Shown piece after piece: positions 47,492 to 56,496 of a stretch of 64,000 nucleotides of DNA. Every line of letters begins with the position of its first letter. Position 1 is the first letter of the stretch. The notes beneath the pieces were generated by a model. The model worked only from the letters and a program-made list of their open reading frames with translations, did not search any database and was not told the DNA's origin. Source of the DNA: JACVRW01 sp963846505 (GTDB lineage: Bacteria; Actinomycetota; Thermoleophilia; Solirubrobacterales; Thermoleophilaceae); the NCBI GenBank assembly GCA_963846505.1, contig CAWJWD010000001.1, positions 1,077,815 to 1,141,814 of the forward strand, written 5' to 3'. The translations under genes and the position numbers were made by a program.

Positions 47492-48271
47492 CTAGGGCAC
47501 CTGGCCGGCTGTGCGCAGCACGCCCGCCAGCTCCTTCAGCAGCAGCGGGTCGACGATCGGCACCCGCCGCCCGTCGACGACCAGCTCGGCGCCGGGCCAG
47601 GGCGGGTACCAGAAGGCGCGCACGGCGCGCGCGACGTCGGCGTCGGGCGCGACGCCGCGCAAGCGCTCGAACTCCTCGCGCGTGACGTAGCGGCCGGGGC
47701 CCTGCGGCGCGCGCGGCAGCTCCTCGCCGCGCAGGACGCTCCCGAGCACGCGCTGGAACTGCGCCAGCAGGCGCTCCTGGCTGGCGAGGTCGAGCGAGAG
47801 CGCGGTCTCGTGCTCGCGATCGATCGGGAAGCGGTCGACGTCGACGAGGTCGCCGGTGTCGAAGTCCTCGTCGACGAAGTGGCAGGACACCCCCCACTCG
47901 GGCAGGTCCTCGAGGATCGCGACGTTGAAGCCGCCGAGGCCGCGGTAGTCGGGCAGCGGGGCCGGGTGGAAGTTGAGGCAGCCGCGCCGGCCGAGCTCGA
48001 TCAGCGGCCGCCGGATCCGCTTCCAGAACAGGAACGAGAGCACGAGGTCGACCTCGGGTCCCTCGCCGCGCTCGATCGCCGCGTAGAGGTCGTCGTCGCC
48101 GACGAGCGGCAGGCCGTGCCGCTTGGCGACGACGTCGAGCCGCTGGGACTCGACCGTGAAGCGATCGGGTTCGCCGGCGACGACCGCCACGACCTCGACG
48201 CCCTGTTCGACGAGCCATTGCAGCGCGCGCGCCGCCGAGCGCTTGCACTTGCCCATGAAGACGACCTTCAT
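47492..48271 (-). CDS. Formyltransferase-family protein (probable sugar N-formyltransferase)
   Basis: A 259-residue enzyme of the methionyl-tRNA/ArnA-type formyltransferase fold using N10-formyl-tetrahydrofolate. The catalytic Asn and His are in CLNFHPAPLPDYRG and the Asp in EDFDTGDLVDVDRF. The N-terminus MKVVFMGKCKRSAARAL replaces the usual GTP/FxGT start. It is too short for Met-tRNA formyltransferase, and it sits among sugar genes with an aminotransferase and 4,6-dehydratase, so an amino-sugar N-formyltransferase (VioF/WbtJ type) is the best reading. 4 bases separate it from the downstream glycosyltransferase start region. Confidence 0.82.
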   Translation of the reverse strand: MKVVFMGKCKRSAARALQWLVEQGVEVVAVVAGEPDRFTVESQRLDVVAKRHGLPLVGDDDLYAAIERGEGPEVDLVLSFLFWKRIRRPLIELGRRGCLNFHPAPLPDYRGLGGFNVAILEDLPEWGVSCHFVDEDFDTGDLVDVDRFPIDREHETALSLDLASQERLLAQFQRVLGSVLRGEELPRAPQGPGRYVTREEFERLRGVAPDADVARAVRAFWYPPWPGAELVVDGRRVPIVDPLLLKELAGVLRTAGQVP

Positions 48272-48275
48272 GCGG

Positions 48276-49373
48276 TCAGGCTCCCAGTTCTCGGTACAAG
48301 GCCAGCGTCTGCTGCGCGATGCGGTCCCAGGAGAACGGCCCGGCCGCGGCGGCTGCCGCGGCCCGTTCCAGCGCCTCGCGCGGCCGAGGCCGTGCCAGCA
48401 GCTCGCCGATCGCCGCGCCCAGCGCGTCGGGATCGCCGGGCGGCACGAGCCGGCCGATCCCGTGCTCGCGTCCCAGCTCGCCGAAGCCGCCGACGTCCGA
48501 GAGGACCATCGCCTTGCCGAACGCCAGGCCCGCGAACAGCACGCCGGAGACGTCCACGTTCAGGTGCGGCAGCGCGAGCACGTCGGCGCGGCGCAGCAGC
48601 GCCGGCAGCTCGCGGTCGGCGACGTAGCGACTGACGAAGCGCACCCGTGCCGAACCCGCACGAGCGCGCAGGTCGTCGATCGACACGCCCAGCGGCCGGC
48701 CGACCACCCACAGCTCGGCGTCGGCGTCGAGCGCGCGGAACGCGTCCAGCAGCACCTCGACGCCCTTGTACGGCCGCACGACGCCGAGGCAGAGCACGAC
48801 CGGACCCTCGACGGCCGCGAGCTCGGGCGGCAGCGGTGCCTCGTCGGCCTGCGCGGCGAGGTGCGTGAAGGCGCCGTGCGGGATCACGTGCACGCGCTCG
48901 GGGTCGACGCCGGTGCGCTGCGCCAGCAGCTCGGCACCGCGCCGCGTGTGTACGACGAGCGCGTCCATCGCCTGCGCCAGTCGTCGGCTCGAGCGCTCGC
49001 GGCGAACGACGTTGTGCACCGTCCAGACACGTGGGCGGGCGGGCGGCAGCAGCAGCGCGTCGAGCGGCTCGAGCGGCAGCCACTGGTAGTGACACACGTC
49101 GGCGTCGGTCGCGTGGCGCCGGTAGCGCAGCAGGTCGGGCACGTGCTCGGCCAGCTTGAGTGCCCGACGCAGGCGCGGCCGACGCTCGCCGACGCGGGTT
49201 GCCAGCCGGTAGAAGGACTCGTCGAGCACGTAGCCGTCGACCGTCGCGCGCGGCCCGTGGACGAAGTGCGAGGTGACCAGCTCGACGCTCGCGCCCTGCC
49301 GCGCCAGCGCTGCGGCCAGCGCCTGGTCGTACGGAGTCACGTCTCCCGACGGATCGACGAGCTGCACGCGCAT
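48276..49373 (-). CDS. GT4-family glycosyltransferase
   Basis: A 365-residue transferase. N-terminal acceptor region: VQLVDPSGDVTPYDQALAAA, VCHYQWLPLEPLDALLLP and RVWTVHNVVRRER. Donor region: VVLCLGVVRPYKGVEVLLDA, RFVSRYVADRELPALLRRA, DVLALPHLN and VSGVLFAGLAFGKAMVLSDV. The last motif is the variant in which Ser-Gly replaces the first Glu region, known in several actinobacterial GT4 enzymes. Its stop is 4 bases before the formyltransferase start, so the two are one leftward operon. Confidence 0.88.
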   Translation of the reverse strand: MRVQLVDPSGDVTPYDQALAAALARQGASVELVTSHFVHGPRATVDGYVLDESFYRLATRVGERRPRLRRALKLAEHVPDLLRYRRHATDADVCHYQWLPLEPLDALLLPPARPRVWTVHNVVRRERSSRRLAQAMDALVVHTRRGAELLAQRTGVDPERVHVIPHGAFTHLAAQADEAPLPPELAAVEGPVVLCLGVVRPYKGVEVLLDAFRALDADAELWVVGRPLGVSIDDLRARAGSARVRFVSRYVADRELPALLRRADVLALPHLNVDVSGVLFAGLAFGKAMVLSDVGGFGELGREHGIGRLVPPGDPDALGAAIGELLARPRPREALERAAAAAAAGPFSWDRIAQQTLALYRELGA

Positions 49374-49421
49374 CGCCGGGCATTCTCGCGGGCCGGCGGC
49401 TGCAATACCCTCCCGCCGGTC

Positions 49422-51230
49422 ATGGGGAGCGCCCTGGTCCGGGTGGTGCTCGGCGTGCTGGTGCTCGCCACGATCGCCGCCTTCTTCGTCACGCAGCAGC
49501 TCAAGAGCGAGTTTCCGCTCGTGCTGCGCTTTGCCGCGCAGCCGATCGCGCTGTCGCCCAACGGCGACGGCTTCAAGGACCGCACACGGATCGGCTTCGA
49601 CCTCTCCGAGCCGGCGACCGTCAGCTTCATCGTCGTCGACCAGGACGGCAACGAGGTGCGCACGATCGTCGACGACCGCCGCCTCGCGGGCGACACCAAG
49701 CACCGCTTCGGCTGGAACGGCCGTGACGACGACGGCAACGACGTCCCCGACGGCACCTACCGCATGCGGGTGATCCGCCGCGACGAGGGTCGCGTGATCG
49801 ACTCGTACAAGGAGCTGCGCGTGGACACCGTCCCGCCGCGTCCGAGGCTGACGCGGGCGGCGCCGAACGTGATCGCCCCAGGCGAGCCGGGCCAGCGCCC
49901 GCGCGTGCGCATCAGCTACGCCGGCCCGCGCAACGGCTCGCCCGAGGTGCGCGTCTTTCGCACCGACGACGGGCCGCCGCGCGTGGTCGAGCGCTTCCGC
50001 GGCGACCGCAACCGCGGCGCGACCTGGGACGGCACGGTGCGCGGCAGGCCCGCCGCCGACGGCGACTACGCGTTCACGTTCAGCGTGCGCGACAGCGCCG
50101 GCAACCTCGCGGTCACGCCGGCCGAGGTCCCGACGGCGCGCACGGCGCGGCCGAACACGGGCGTCACGGTGCGCGGCTTCTCGCTCACCGGTCCGCTCGG
50201 CGTGGTCACCGCCGGCGAGGGGGCGCGCATGACCGCCGGGCCGTTCGACCGCTCGCTGCAGTTCGTGCTCTCGCGTCTGGGCTCGCCGGCGCCGCTGCGC
50301 GGCGGCGAGCGCATCGGCGGCGAGTTCCGGGTGCACGTGCCCGAGAACGCCCGCACCGGCGTCTACCTCGTGCGGGTGCGCGCCGGCTCGCATCGAGCGG
50401 TCTGGCCCCTGGCCGTCGCCGGCCTGCCCTCGAAGCGCGGCGCCGAGCGTCCGCGGCCGTTGGCGATCCTGCCGGCGATGACCTGGCAGGGGGACAACCC
50501 CGTCGACCACGATCACGACGGCTTCGCCGACACGCTCGACCGCTCGCGTGCGACGAGCCTCGCGCAGCCGTTCCCCGGCGGGCGGCTGCCGACGGCCCTC
50601 GGCACCCAGGCAGCGCCGCTGCTCGACTTCCTCGAGCGCGCGCGCCATCCCTACGACCTCACCACCGACGTCGCGCTCGCGCGCGGCACGGGGCCGGCGC
50701 TCGGCAACGCGCCCGGCGTGGCGTTCGCCGGGGACGCCCGCTGGCTGACGCGGGACCTGCTGCGCCGCCTGCGCGCCTACGTCGAGGGCGGCGGCCGCGT
50801 GGCCGCGTTCGGCGCCGACTCGTTCAAGCGCTCGGTGCGCCTGCGCGGCGACGAGCTGTTCGATCCGTCGCGGCGCCGGCGCGTGAACGTCTTCGGCGAG
50901 CGCACGGAGCTCGTGCGCACCACCGGCGGCGAGGGCGCGCCGATGGAGGTGTTCGGCGACGAGCTGGGCCTGTTCGCCGGCCTCGACAGCTTCTTCGGCG
51001 ACTTCACGCTGTTCGAGGAGTCGCTCGGGCTGCCGGACGGCACGAGCGCCCGCGAGAGCGCCGGGCGCGACGAGGCCAAGCCCGCGCTGGTCGGCTACGA
51101 CCTCGGCGAGGGTCTCGTGCTGCGCACGGGGACGCCCCAGTGGGCGCGCGAGCTGCGTCTGTCCCAGCTGAACGTCGAGGTCCCGCGCGCCACAGAGCGG
51201 ATCTGGGAGCTGCTGGCCGGAGGCGGCTGA
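49422..51230 (+). CDS. Exported protein with FlgD-type Ig domains and DMFase-like C-terminus
   Basis: A 602-residue protein with an N-terminal signal anchor (about residues 7-25). A FlgD-like Ig domain follows (ALSPNGDGFKDRTRIGFDLS, KHRFGWNGRDDDGNDVPDGT), then a second similar beta domain (GATWDGTVRGRPAADGDYAF). The C-terminal half has LAILPAMTWQGDNPVDHDHD and LRRLRAYVEGGGRVAAFGAD, which resemble the large subunit domain of N,N-dimethylformamidase. The catalytic role is uncertain. It has a TACCCT hexamer 10 bases before ATG 49422. Probably outside the membrane, acting on or binding glycan. Confidence 0.7.
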   Translation: MGSALVRVVLGVLVLATIAAFFVTQQLKSEFPLVLRFAAQPIALSPNGDGFKDRTRIGFDLSEPATVSFIVVDQDGNEVRTIVDDRRLAGDTKHRFGWNGRDDDGNDVPDGTYRMRVIRRDEGRVIDSYKELRVDTVPPRPRLTRAAPNVIAPGEPGQRPRVRISYAGPRNGSPEVRVFRTDDGPPRVVERFRGDRNRGATWDGTVRGRPAADGDYAFTFSVRDSAGNLAVTPAEVPTARTARPNTGVTVRGFSLTGPLGVVTAGEGARMTAGPFDRSLQFVLSRLGSPAPLRGGERIGGEFRVHVPENARTGVYLVRVRAGSHRAVWPLAVAGLPSKRGAERPRPLAILPAMTWQGDNPVDHDHDGFADTLDRSRATSLAQPFPGGRLPTALGTQAAPLLDFLERARHPYDLTTDVALARGTGPALGNAPGVAFAGDARWLTRDLLRRLRAYVEGGGRVAAFGADSFKRSVRLRGDELFDPSRRRRVNVFGERTELVRTTGGEGAPMEVFGDELGLFAGLDSFFGDFTLFEESLGLPDGTSARESAGRDEAKPALVGYDLGEGLVLRTGTPQWARELRLSQLNVEVPRATERIWELLAGGG

Positions 51231-51253
51231 GCTCTCTGCCATCCTGACGCCCG

Positions 51254-52564
51254 ATGAGACGAGGCCCGATGCTCGTACTGGGCGTGCTCGCCGTGCTCGT
51301 AGTCGCGGCGGCCGCCTACTACGTCCTGCGCGACACCGACGATCCGATCGAGAAGCGCGGCTCCGCCACGGAGGAGTTCGTGACGACCGAGGCGCCTGCG
51401 CCCAAGCCTCCGCCGAAGCAGGCGGCCGCTCGCCCGTGGCCGACCTACGGCTACGACGTCGGGCGCACGCACGTCTCTCCCTACGACCATCGTCCGCGCT
51501 TCAGGCGGCTGTGGAAGATCGACGCGCACGACACGCTCGAGTTCCCGCCGACGATCGGCTACGGCCGCGTGTACCTCGCTCAGCAGAAGGGCCTCTTCTT
51601 CGCGCTCGACGCCAAGACCGGCAAGGTCGACTGGCGCAAGAGCCTCGACCGCTGCGCCGCCTCCTCGCCGACGATCGGCAAGGGCGTGATCTACCAGGCC
51701 TACATGGCGACCGTGCCCTGCGACGAGGGCAAGCCCGGCTCGGACGGCTTCCTCGTCGCCTGGGACGCGGACACCGGTCGCGAGCGCTGGCGCTTCAAGA
51801 CGCTGCCGATCGAGTCCTCGCCGCTGCTGCGCAACGACACGCTCTACGTCGGCACCTGGGATCACAAGGTCCACGCGCTCGACGCGCGCACGGGCCGGCA
51901 GAAGTGGAGCTTCCAGGCCGACGAGCAGGTCAACACCTCAGCCGCCTACTGGAAGGGCACGATCTACATCGCCTCCGACGGCGGCACGCTCTACGCGCTC
52001 GACGCCGGCACCGGCAAGCTGCGCTGGAGCGCCCAGTCCAACGCCCGCTTCGGCTCGCGCGAGTTCTGGTACGCCACGCCGACGGTCGCCTACGGACGCG
52101 TCTACATCGGCAACACCAACGGCGAGATGTACTCCTTCGGCGCGCGCAGCGGCAAGCTGCTCTGGGCGCGTCCGCTCGGCACCTACATCTACGGTGCCGC
52201 CGCGGTCTACGGGCGCAAGGTCTTCGTCGGCACCTACGACGGCCAGTTCTACGCCCTCGACGCGGCCACCGGCGACGTCAGGTGGCAGATCGCCGCCGGC
52301 GGCGCGGTGCACGCGGCTCCGACGGTGATGGACGGGCTCGTCTACTACGCGATCTGCTCGAGCTGCGGCTCGGCGGCGCAGCGCACGGTGGCGCGTGGCC
52401 GCGACGCCACATACGCCGTGCGGGCGCGCGACGGCAAGCGCGTCTGGGCCTTCCGCGACGGCAAGTACGCCAACCCGGTGGTCGCCGACGAGGAGCGCGT
52501 CTACGTCACGGGTCGCTCGCACCAGTACGCGCTGAAGCCGCGCCAGCGAGCAGCGCAGCGATAG
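51254..52564 (+). CDS. Membrane-anchored PQQ-like beta-propeller protein
   Basis: A 436-residue protein: signal anchor (about 6-22), Pro/Lys-rich linker, then a propeller with repeated blades of the form YALDAGTGKLRWS, FALDAKTGKVDWRKSL, HALDARTGRQKWSFQ and YALDAATGDVRWQIA. The blades match BamB/PQQ-type repeats, used here probably for binding rather than redox, since no PQQ-enzyme residues stand out. It follows the FlgD-Ig gene by 23 bases and overlaps the end of the opposite-strand gene by 59 bases. Confidence 0.82.
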   Translation: MRRGPMLVLGVLAVLVVAAAAYYVLRDTDDPIEKRGSATEEFVTTEAPAPKPPPKQAAARPWPTYGYDVGRTHVSPYDHRPRFRRLWKIDAHDTLEFPPTIGYGRVYLAQQKGLFFALDAKTGKVDWRKSLDRCAASSPTIGKGVIYQAYMATVPCDEGKPGSDGFLVAWDADTGRERWRFKTLPIESSPLLRNDTLYVGTWDHKVHALDARTGRQKWSFQADEQVNTSAAYWKGTIYIASDGGTLYALDAGTGKLRWSAQSNARFGSREFWYATPTVAYGRVYIGNTNGEMYSFGARSGKLLWARPLGTYIYGAAAVYGRKVFVGTYDGQFYALDAATGDVRWQIAAGGAVHAAPTVMDGLVYYAICSSCGSAAQRTVARGRDATYAVRARDGKRVWAFRDGKYANPVVADEERVYVTGRSHQYALKPRQRAAQR

Positions 52565-53897
52565 CCGCCCCGGTCAGCGGCCAGATCAGGTAGTAGTTGT
52601 TGAAGGTCCGGCCGATGAACATCAGCCACAGGATCGAGAGCGCGAAGCCGACGGCGCCGGTCCAGAGCGCGGCCGAGCGCCGCTGGACCAGCAGCAGCCA
52701 GAGCGTCAGCGGCAGCCACGTCAGCAGCGCGATGATCGCGAACGGGTACGAGCCGTCGCGGTCCTCGAGGATGCCGGCGCGCACGAGCATCGCCGACAGC
52801 CCGTAGCCGACGATCTTGTACGTGCCGGCGCCGTACTTGATCGTGTCCTCGTAGAAGGCGACCGGATCCCAGGCCAGGAACGGCAACACCCCGACCGCGA
52901 TCACGCCGAGGAAGGCGTACGCGGCGCGCTTGAGCTCCTTGCGCGTCGCGCCGGAGTGGACGAGCATCAGCGCCAGGAAGGGCAGCGCCACGAGCGCGAA
53001 CTGCTTGAGCAGGATCGCGCCGGCGAGGCTGGCGGCGGCCCAGCCGAAGCGGCGCCGGGTCACGAGCGCGAAGGCGAGCACGAGCAGCAGCAGGCTGGGG
53101 GCGTCGTTCTGCCCGAACCAGGCCGAGCGCACCGCGATCGGATTGCAGACCAGCAGCGCTCCGAGCGCCAGCCGCCAACCGAGCGGCGCGCGGAAGGCGA
53201 GCGCGGCCCCGAGCGTGGCGAGCGTGCAGAGCAGCACGAACAGGCGGTAGTCGTCGAACGGATGCGGCAGCAGGCCCCAGGGCACCGACGTGATCGCGGT
53301 CCCGGGGAAGTAGGCGTAGTGGTCCAGCGCGACCTCGCGCTCCAGCACGCGCTGCGAGACGCTGCCGTCGCGCGTGTAGAAGCGCTCCAGGCCGGAGCCG
53401 CGGTAGTCGTGGCCGTAGGGGTCGTCGCCGTCGCGGATCAGGTCTCCGGCCAGCTCGATCTGGTAGGTCGAGTCGTTGGTGAAGAACCAGGGCTCGGTCG
53501 ACTGGCGCAGGCCGAGCTGCAGCAGCGTCGAGGGCAGCATCAGCAGCAGCCCGACGGCGAGCACGAGCAGCGGCCCGGTCGCTCGCGGCCAGCGCCGACC
53601 GAGCAGCAGCGGGATCGCCGCGGCACCGATCAGCAGCGCAGCGAGGAAGGCGCCGGCGCGCGCGATGCCGAGGTCCCACTCCTCGCCGGCCGCCCGCACG
53701 AGCGGTGCCAGGATGCCCTGCGGGTCGACCGCCGGCGGGCGGAAGCGCCACGGGTCGGAGCCGAGCTCCGGCAGCGCGACCGCGACGAGCGCGAAGAGGA
53801 CGAACAGCAGCCCCCAGGAGCCGAGCGGGTCGAGCGCCTCCCGCCAGGACGCGTCGCGGTCCGCGCCCGGCGAGTCCGATCGGCGTTCCTCGCTCAC
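52506..53897 (-). CDS. GT87-like membrane mannosyltransferase (DUF2029)
   Basis: A 463-residue polytopic protein with about ten membrane helices. A lumenal loop starts with DSTYQIELAGDLIRDGDDPY and contains YFPGTAITSVPWGLLP. Later segments include RSAWFGQNDAPSLLLLVLAF, LAGAILLKQFALVALP and ILWLMFIGRTFNNYYLIWP. This matches DUF2029/GT87 polyprenyl-phosphate-sugar-dependent transferases. GTG at 53897 overlaps the preceding stop. Convergent with the propeller gene, with 59 bases shared. Confidence 0.82.
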   Translation of the reverse strand: MSEERRSDSPGADRDASWREALDPLGSWGLLFVLFALVAVALPELGSDPWRFRPPAVDPQGILAPLVRAAGEEWDLGIARAGAFLAALLIGAAAIPLLLGRRWPRATGPLLVLAVGLLLMLPSTLLQLGLRQSTEPWFFTNDSTYQIELAGDLIRDGDDPYGHDYRGSGLERFYTRDGSVSQRVLEREVALDHYAYFPGTAITSVPWGLLPHPFDDYRLFVLLCTLATLGAALAFRAPLGWRLALGALLVCNPIAVRSAWFGQNDAPSLLLLVLAFALVTRRRFGWAAASLAGAILLKQFALVALPFLALMLVHSGATRKELKRAAYAFLGVIAVGVLPFLAWDPVAFYEDTIKYGAGTYKIVGYGLSAMLVRAGILEDRDGSYPFAIIALLTWLPLTLWLLLVQRRSAALWTGAVGFALSILWLMFIGRTFNNYYLIWPLTGAAIAALLAGAASARTGASDP

Positions 53898-55435
53898 GTG
53901 CTCGCGGCGGCCTCGCGCCGCGCCGCCGCCCGCTCCTCCGCGGTCGGCTCGCGCACCGGGTGCGTCGCCAGCCAACCGGCCGCGACGCCGAGCACGAGCC
54001 ACGTGATCGGGTCCTCGAGGAAGCCGCTGTAGAAGCACGCGTGCACGAACAACGCAAGCAAGCAGGCGCCGAGCGCCAGCCCGAGCGCGCGCTCGCGGCG
54101 GCCGACGTCGACGATCGCACGCGTGCCGCCGACCATCAGCCAGGCGTACAGCAGCAGGCCGATCAGCCCCAGCTCTGCGGCGACGGTCAGCGGCGTGGTG
54201 TGCGAGACGAACAGCGGCGTCGGCCGGTCGCTGCCGGCGAGGTCTCGCGCGATGCGCGCCTGACCGCCGAGCCCGACGCCGGCGATCGGATAGTGCTCGA
54301 CCACCCGCAGCGTGTACTCGACGCGGTTGGTGCGGTCGCTGGTGAGGTCGTCGAGCGTCTGCCCGTCGACGAGCTTCACGGTCGCGTAGCCGGCGGCCAC
54401 CACGATCACCGCCAGCGCCGCGCCGGCGGCGGCCCGGCGGATCGCGCGGTCGCCGGTGATCACGGCGATCACCAGCGTCACCAGCACCAGCGCGACCATG
54501 CTCGACTGCGAGTACGAGAACAGCAGCCCGGCCCAGAGCAGCGCGAGCAGCCCTATCAGTGGCCAGCGCGGGCCGCGCTGGGCGACCAGCAGCGCGAGCA
54601 CGACGCAGATCCCGAGCACCACGTGGCGGCCGTAGAGGCTGGGATCGCCGAACAGGGACGTGACGCGGAAGTAGTCGGTGTTCGCGTTCGAGACCGCGAG
54701 GTTGGGCGCGTAGAAGAAGAGCTTGTGCGTGATCGCCTGCGAGAGGCCGACGAGCGCGAAGATCGTCGCCAGGCCCAATGCCGTGATCCCGAGCGCGCGC
54801 GGCAGCCACGCCGGGTACGGCGAGCGCGCGACGATCGCGAGCAGCGCCGCGAACGGCAGCGTGAAGAAGACGAGCAGGTTCGTCCCGGCCTCGACGTCCT
54901 TGGCCCACAGCAGCGACATGCAGGCGAAGGCGAAGAAGACGGCGGCGGGCAGCGCGATCGCTCGTGGCAGCGGCGTGAGCGGCTCGCCGCGCAGCGCGCG
55001 CCAGGCGAGCGCGAGCCCGGCGGCGCCGAGCACGAAGTAGAGCGGCAGCAGCCGCCCGAGTCGCCCGTCGGTGGCGATCGAGACCAGGAACGTGTTCGAG
55101 GAGCCGAAGTCCAGCGGCGGGCGGAAGGGGGCGGCTACGAGTACCGCCAATGGCGTCAGCGCCGGCCAGCGCACGAGCACCGCTGCAGCTGCGCACAGCA
55201 CCACCAGGCCGAGCGCCGCCGCGCCCAGGCCGGCCGCCGACCCGAACTTGTCGAGCGGCCCCGTGCCGAGCGCCGCCGCCAGCGCCACCTCGGCGGCGGC
55301 CAGGGCCGTCAGGCCGAGCAGGAGCAGCAGCCGGCCGCGGCCCAGCAGGACGAGCACCGATCCGAGCGCGCCGCCGAGCGCCGCGAGCTGCGCCGTGTCC
55401 GCGTGCTCCACGGCGGGCAGCGTATCCGGCCGCAC
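53894..55435 (-). CDS. O-antigen ligase/polymerase-like membrane protein (Wzy_C)
   Basis: A polytopic protein of up to 513 residues and about twelve helices. The central extracellular loop carries TSLFGDPSLYGRHVVLGICV and, later, PIAGVGLGGQARIARDLAGS and PLFVSHTTPLTVAAELGLIG, the H-containing motif of O-antigen ligases. It probably polymerises or ligates the exported glycan. GTG at 55435 is the longest start; GTG at 55411 (VEHADTAQL) is equally plausible. It is followed by the GT87-like gene with a GTGA overlap. Confidence 0.82.
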   Translation of the reverse strand: MRPDTLPAVEHADTAQLAALGGALGSVLVLLGRGRLLLLLGLTALAAAEVALAAALGTGPLDKFGSAAGLGAAALGLVVLCAAAAVLVRWPALTPLAVLVAAPFRPPLDFGSSNTFLVSIATDGRLGRLLPLYFVLGAAGLALAWRALRGEPLTPLPRAIALPAAVFFAFACMSLLWAKDVEAGTNLLVFFTLPFAALLAIVARSPYPAWLPRALGITALGLATIFALVGLSQAITHKLFFYAPNLAVSNANTDYFRVTSLFGDPSLYGRHVVLGICVVLALLVAQRGPRWPLIGLLALLWAGLLFSYSQSSMVALVLVTLVIAVITGDRAIRRAAAGAALAVIVVAAGYATVKLVDGQTLDDLTSDRTNRVEYTLRVVEHYPIAGVGLGGQARIARDLAGSDRPTPLFVSHTTPLTVAAELGLIGLLLYAWLMVGGTRAIVDVGRRERALGLALGACLLALFVHACFYSGFLEDPITWLVLGVAAGWLATHPVREPTAEERAAARREAAAST

Positions 55436-55542
55436 GGCCCGCTCCGCCCGCGGGGACGGTCCTTGCGGACGCGGCTCGCGGCCCTCGAGCTGCGCGCGGC
55501 GCCCCGTGGGCCTCGCGGAGGACTGCTCGGATGGCGCGCGAG

Positions 55543-56496
55543 TCAGCCGGCGGCCAGGCGCGCGTTGTGGCGCTCGGCCGCTTCCCGAATGCCTTCCCCG
55601 CGCCCGGGCAGCAGCTGCTGGCGCGCGTGCAGCCAGTAGCGGCGTGGGTCGTGGCCGGGCAGCACCACGGCGCCGAGTGCGCGGACGGCGTAGGCCCAGG
55701 TCCAGCAGATCCGCCAGGCCCAGCGCGCGAGTGGCATGCCGTGCTTGCGGAAATAGAGCTCGCGGTTGCGGTGGAACTCGACGATGCGGCGCTCCATCGC
55801 CAGCGGGTCGGTCGAGAGCTGGTCGTGGTGGATCGCGCGGGCGGCGGGCACGAACAGGATCCGTCCGCCGGCGTCGTGCAGGCGCTTGCAGAAGTCGGTC
55901 TCGTCCGAGTAGACGAAGAAGTCCGGGTCGAGCCAGCCGACCGCTTCGGCCGCCGCGCGGCGCACCAGCATGGCGCTCGACTGCACCCAGCCGACCGCTC
56001 GCACCGCCGTGCCGGTGCTCTCGACGGCCACCCGCCGATGACAGAAGACGGCGGCCGCGAGCGCCCAGGGCACGTCCGGCAGCCGCCAGGCGCAGTCGGT
56101 CGGCTCGCCCTCGCTCGTGAGCAGCCGCGCGCCGGCAGCCGACGCGCCGGGATCGGCCGCGAGCGCGTCGAGCAACGCGCGCGTGCAGCCCTCCTGCAGC
56201 TCCGAGTCCTCGTTGAGCAGCAGGCAGTAGGTCCCCCGCGCTCGCTGCAGCAGCAGCGAGTCGTTGGCGGCCTTGCCCGCCCGCCGCTCGAGCGCGATCA
56301 GCCGCACCTCCGGCCAGCCCGCGCGCACGATCCGCGCCGAGTCGTCGGCGGAGGCGTTGTCGAGCACGAGCAGCTCGTGCTCGACGCCGGGCGGGTGCGT
56401 GCGCTGGATCGCCTCCAGGCAGGCGACGAGGTGCTCGCGGTCGCTGGTGTTGACCACGCAGTAGGAGAGCAGCGGCGCGTCGGCCTCGGTGCTCAT
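55543..56496 (-). CDS. GT2-family glycosyltransferase (rhamnosyltransferase-like)
   Basis: A 317-residue GT-A enzyme. The nucleotide-sugar site begins LSYCVVNTSDREHLVACLEA and HELLVLDNASADDS, with the acidic motif LLLNEDSELQ and the acceptor motif FFVYSDETDFCKRLHDAGG. It resembles rhamnosyl-type GT2 enzymes. ATG at 56496 overlaps the stop of the upstream transferase as ATGA. Confidence 0.88.
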   Translation of the reverse strand: MSTEADAPLLSYCVVNTSDREHLVACLEAIQRTHPPGVEHELLVLDNASADDSARIVRAGWPEVRLIALERRAGKAANDSLLLQRARGTYCLLLNEDSELQEGCTRALLDALAADPGASAAGARLLTSEGEPTDCAWRLPDVPWALAAAVFCHRRVAVESTGTAVRAVGWVQSSAMLVRRAAAEAVGWLDPDFFVYSDETDFCKRLHDAGGRILFVPAARAIHHDQLSTDPLAMERRIVEFHRNRELYFRKHGMPLARWAWRICWTWAYAVRALGAVVLPGHDPRRYWLHARQQLLPGRGEGIREAAERHNARLAAG

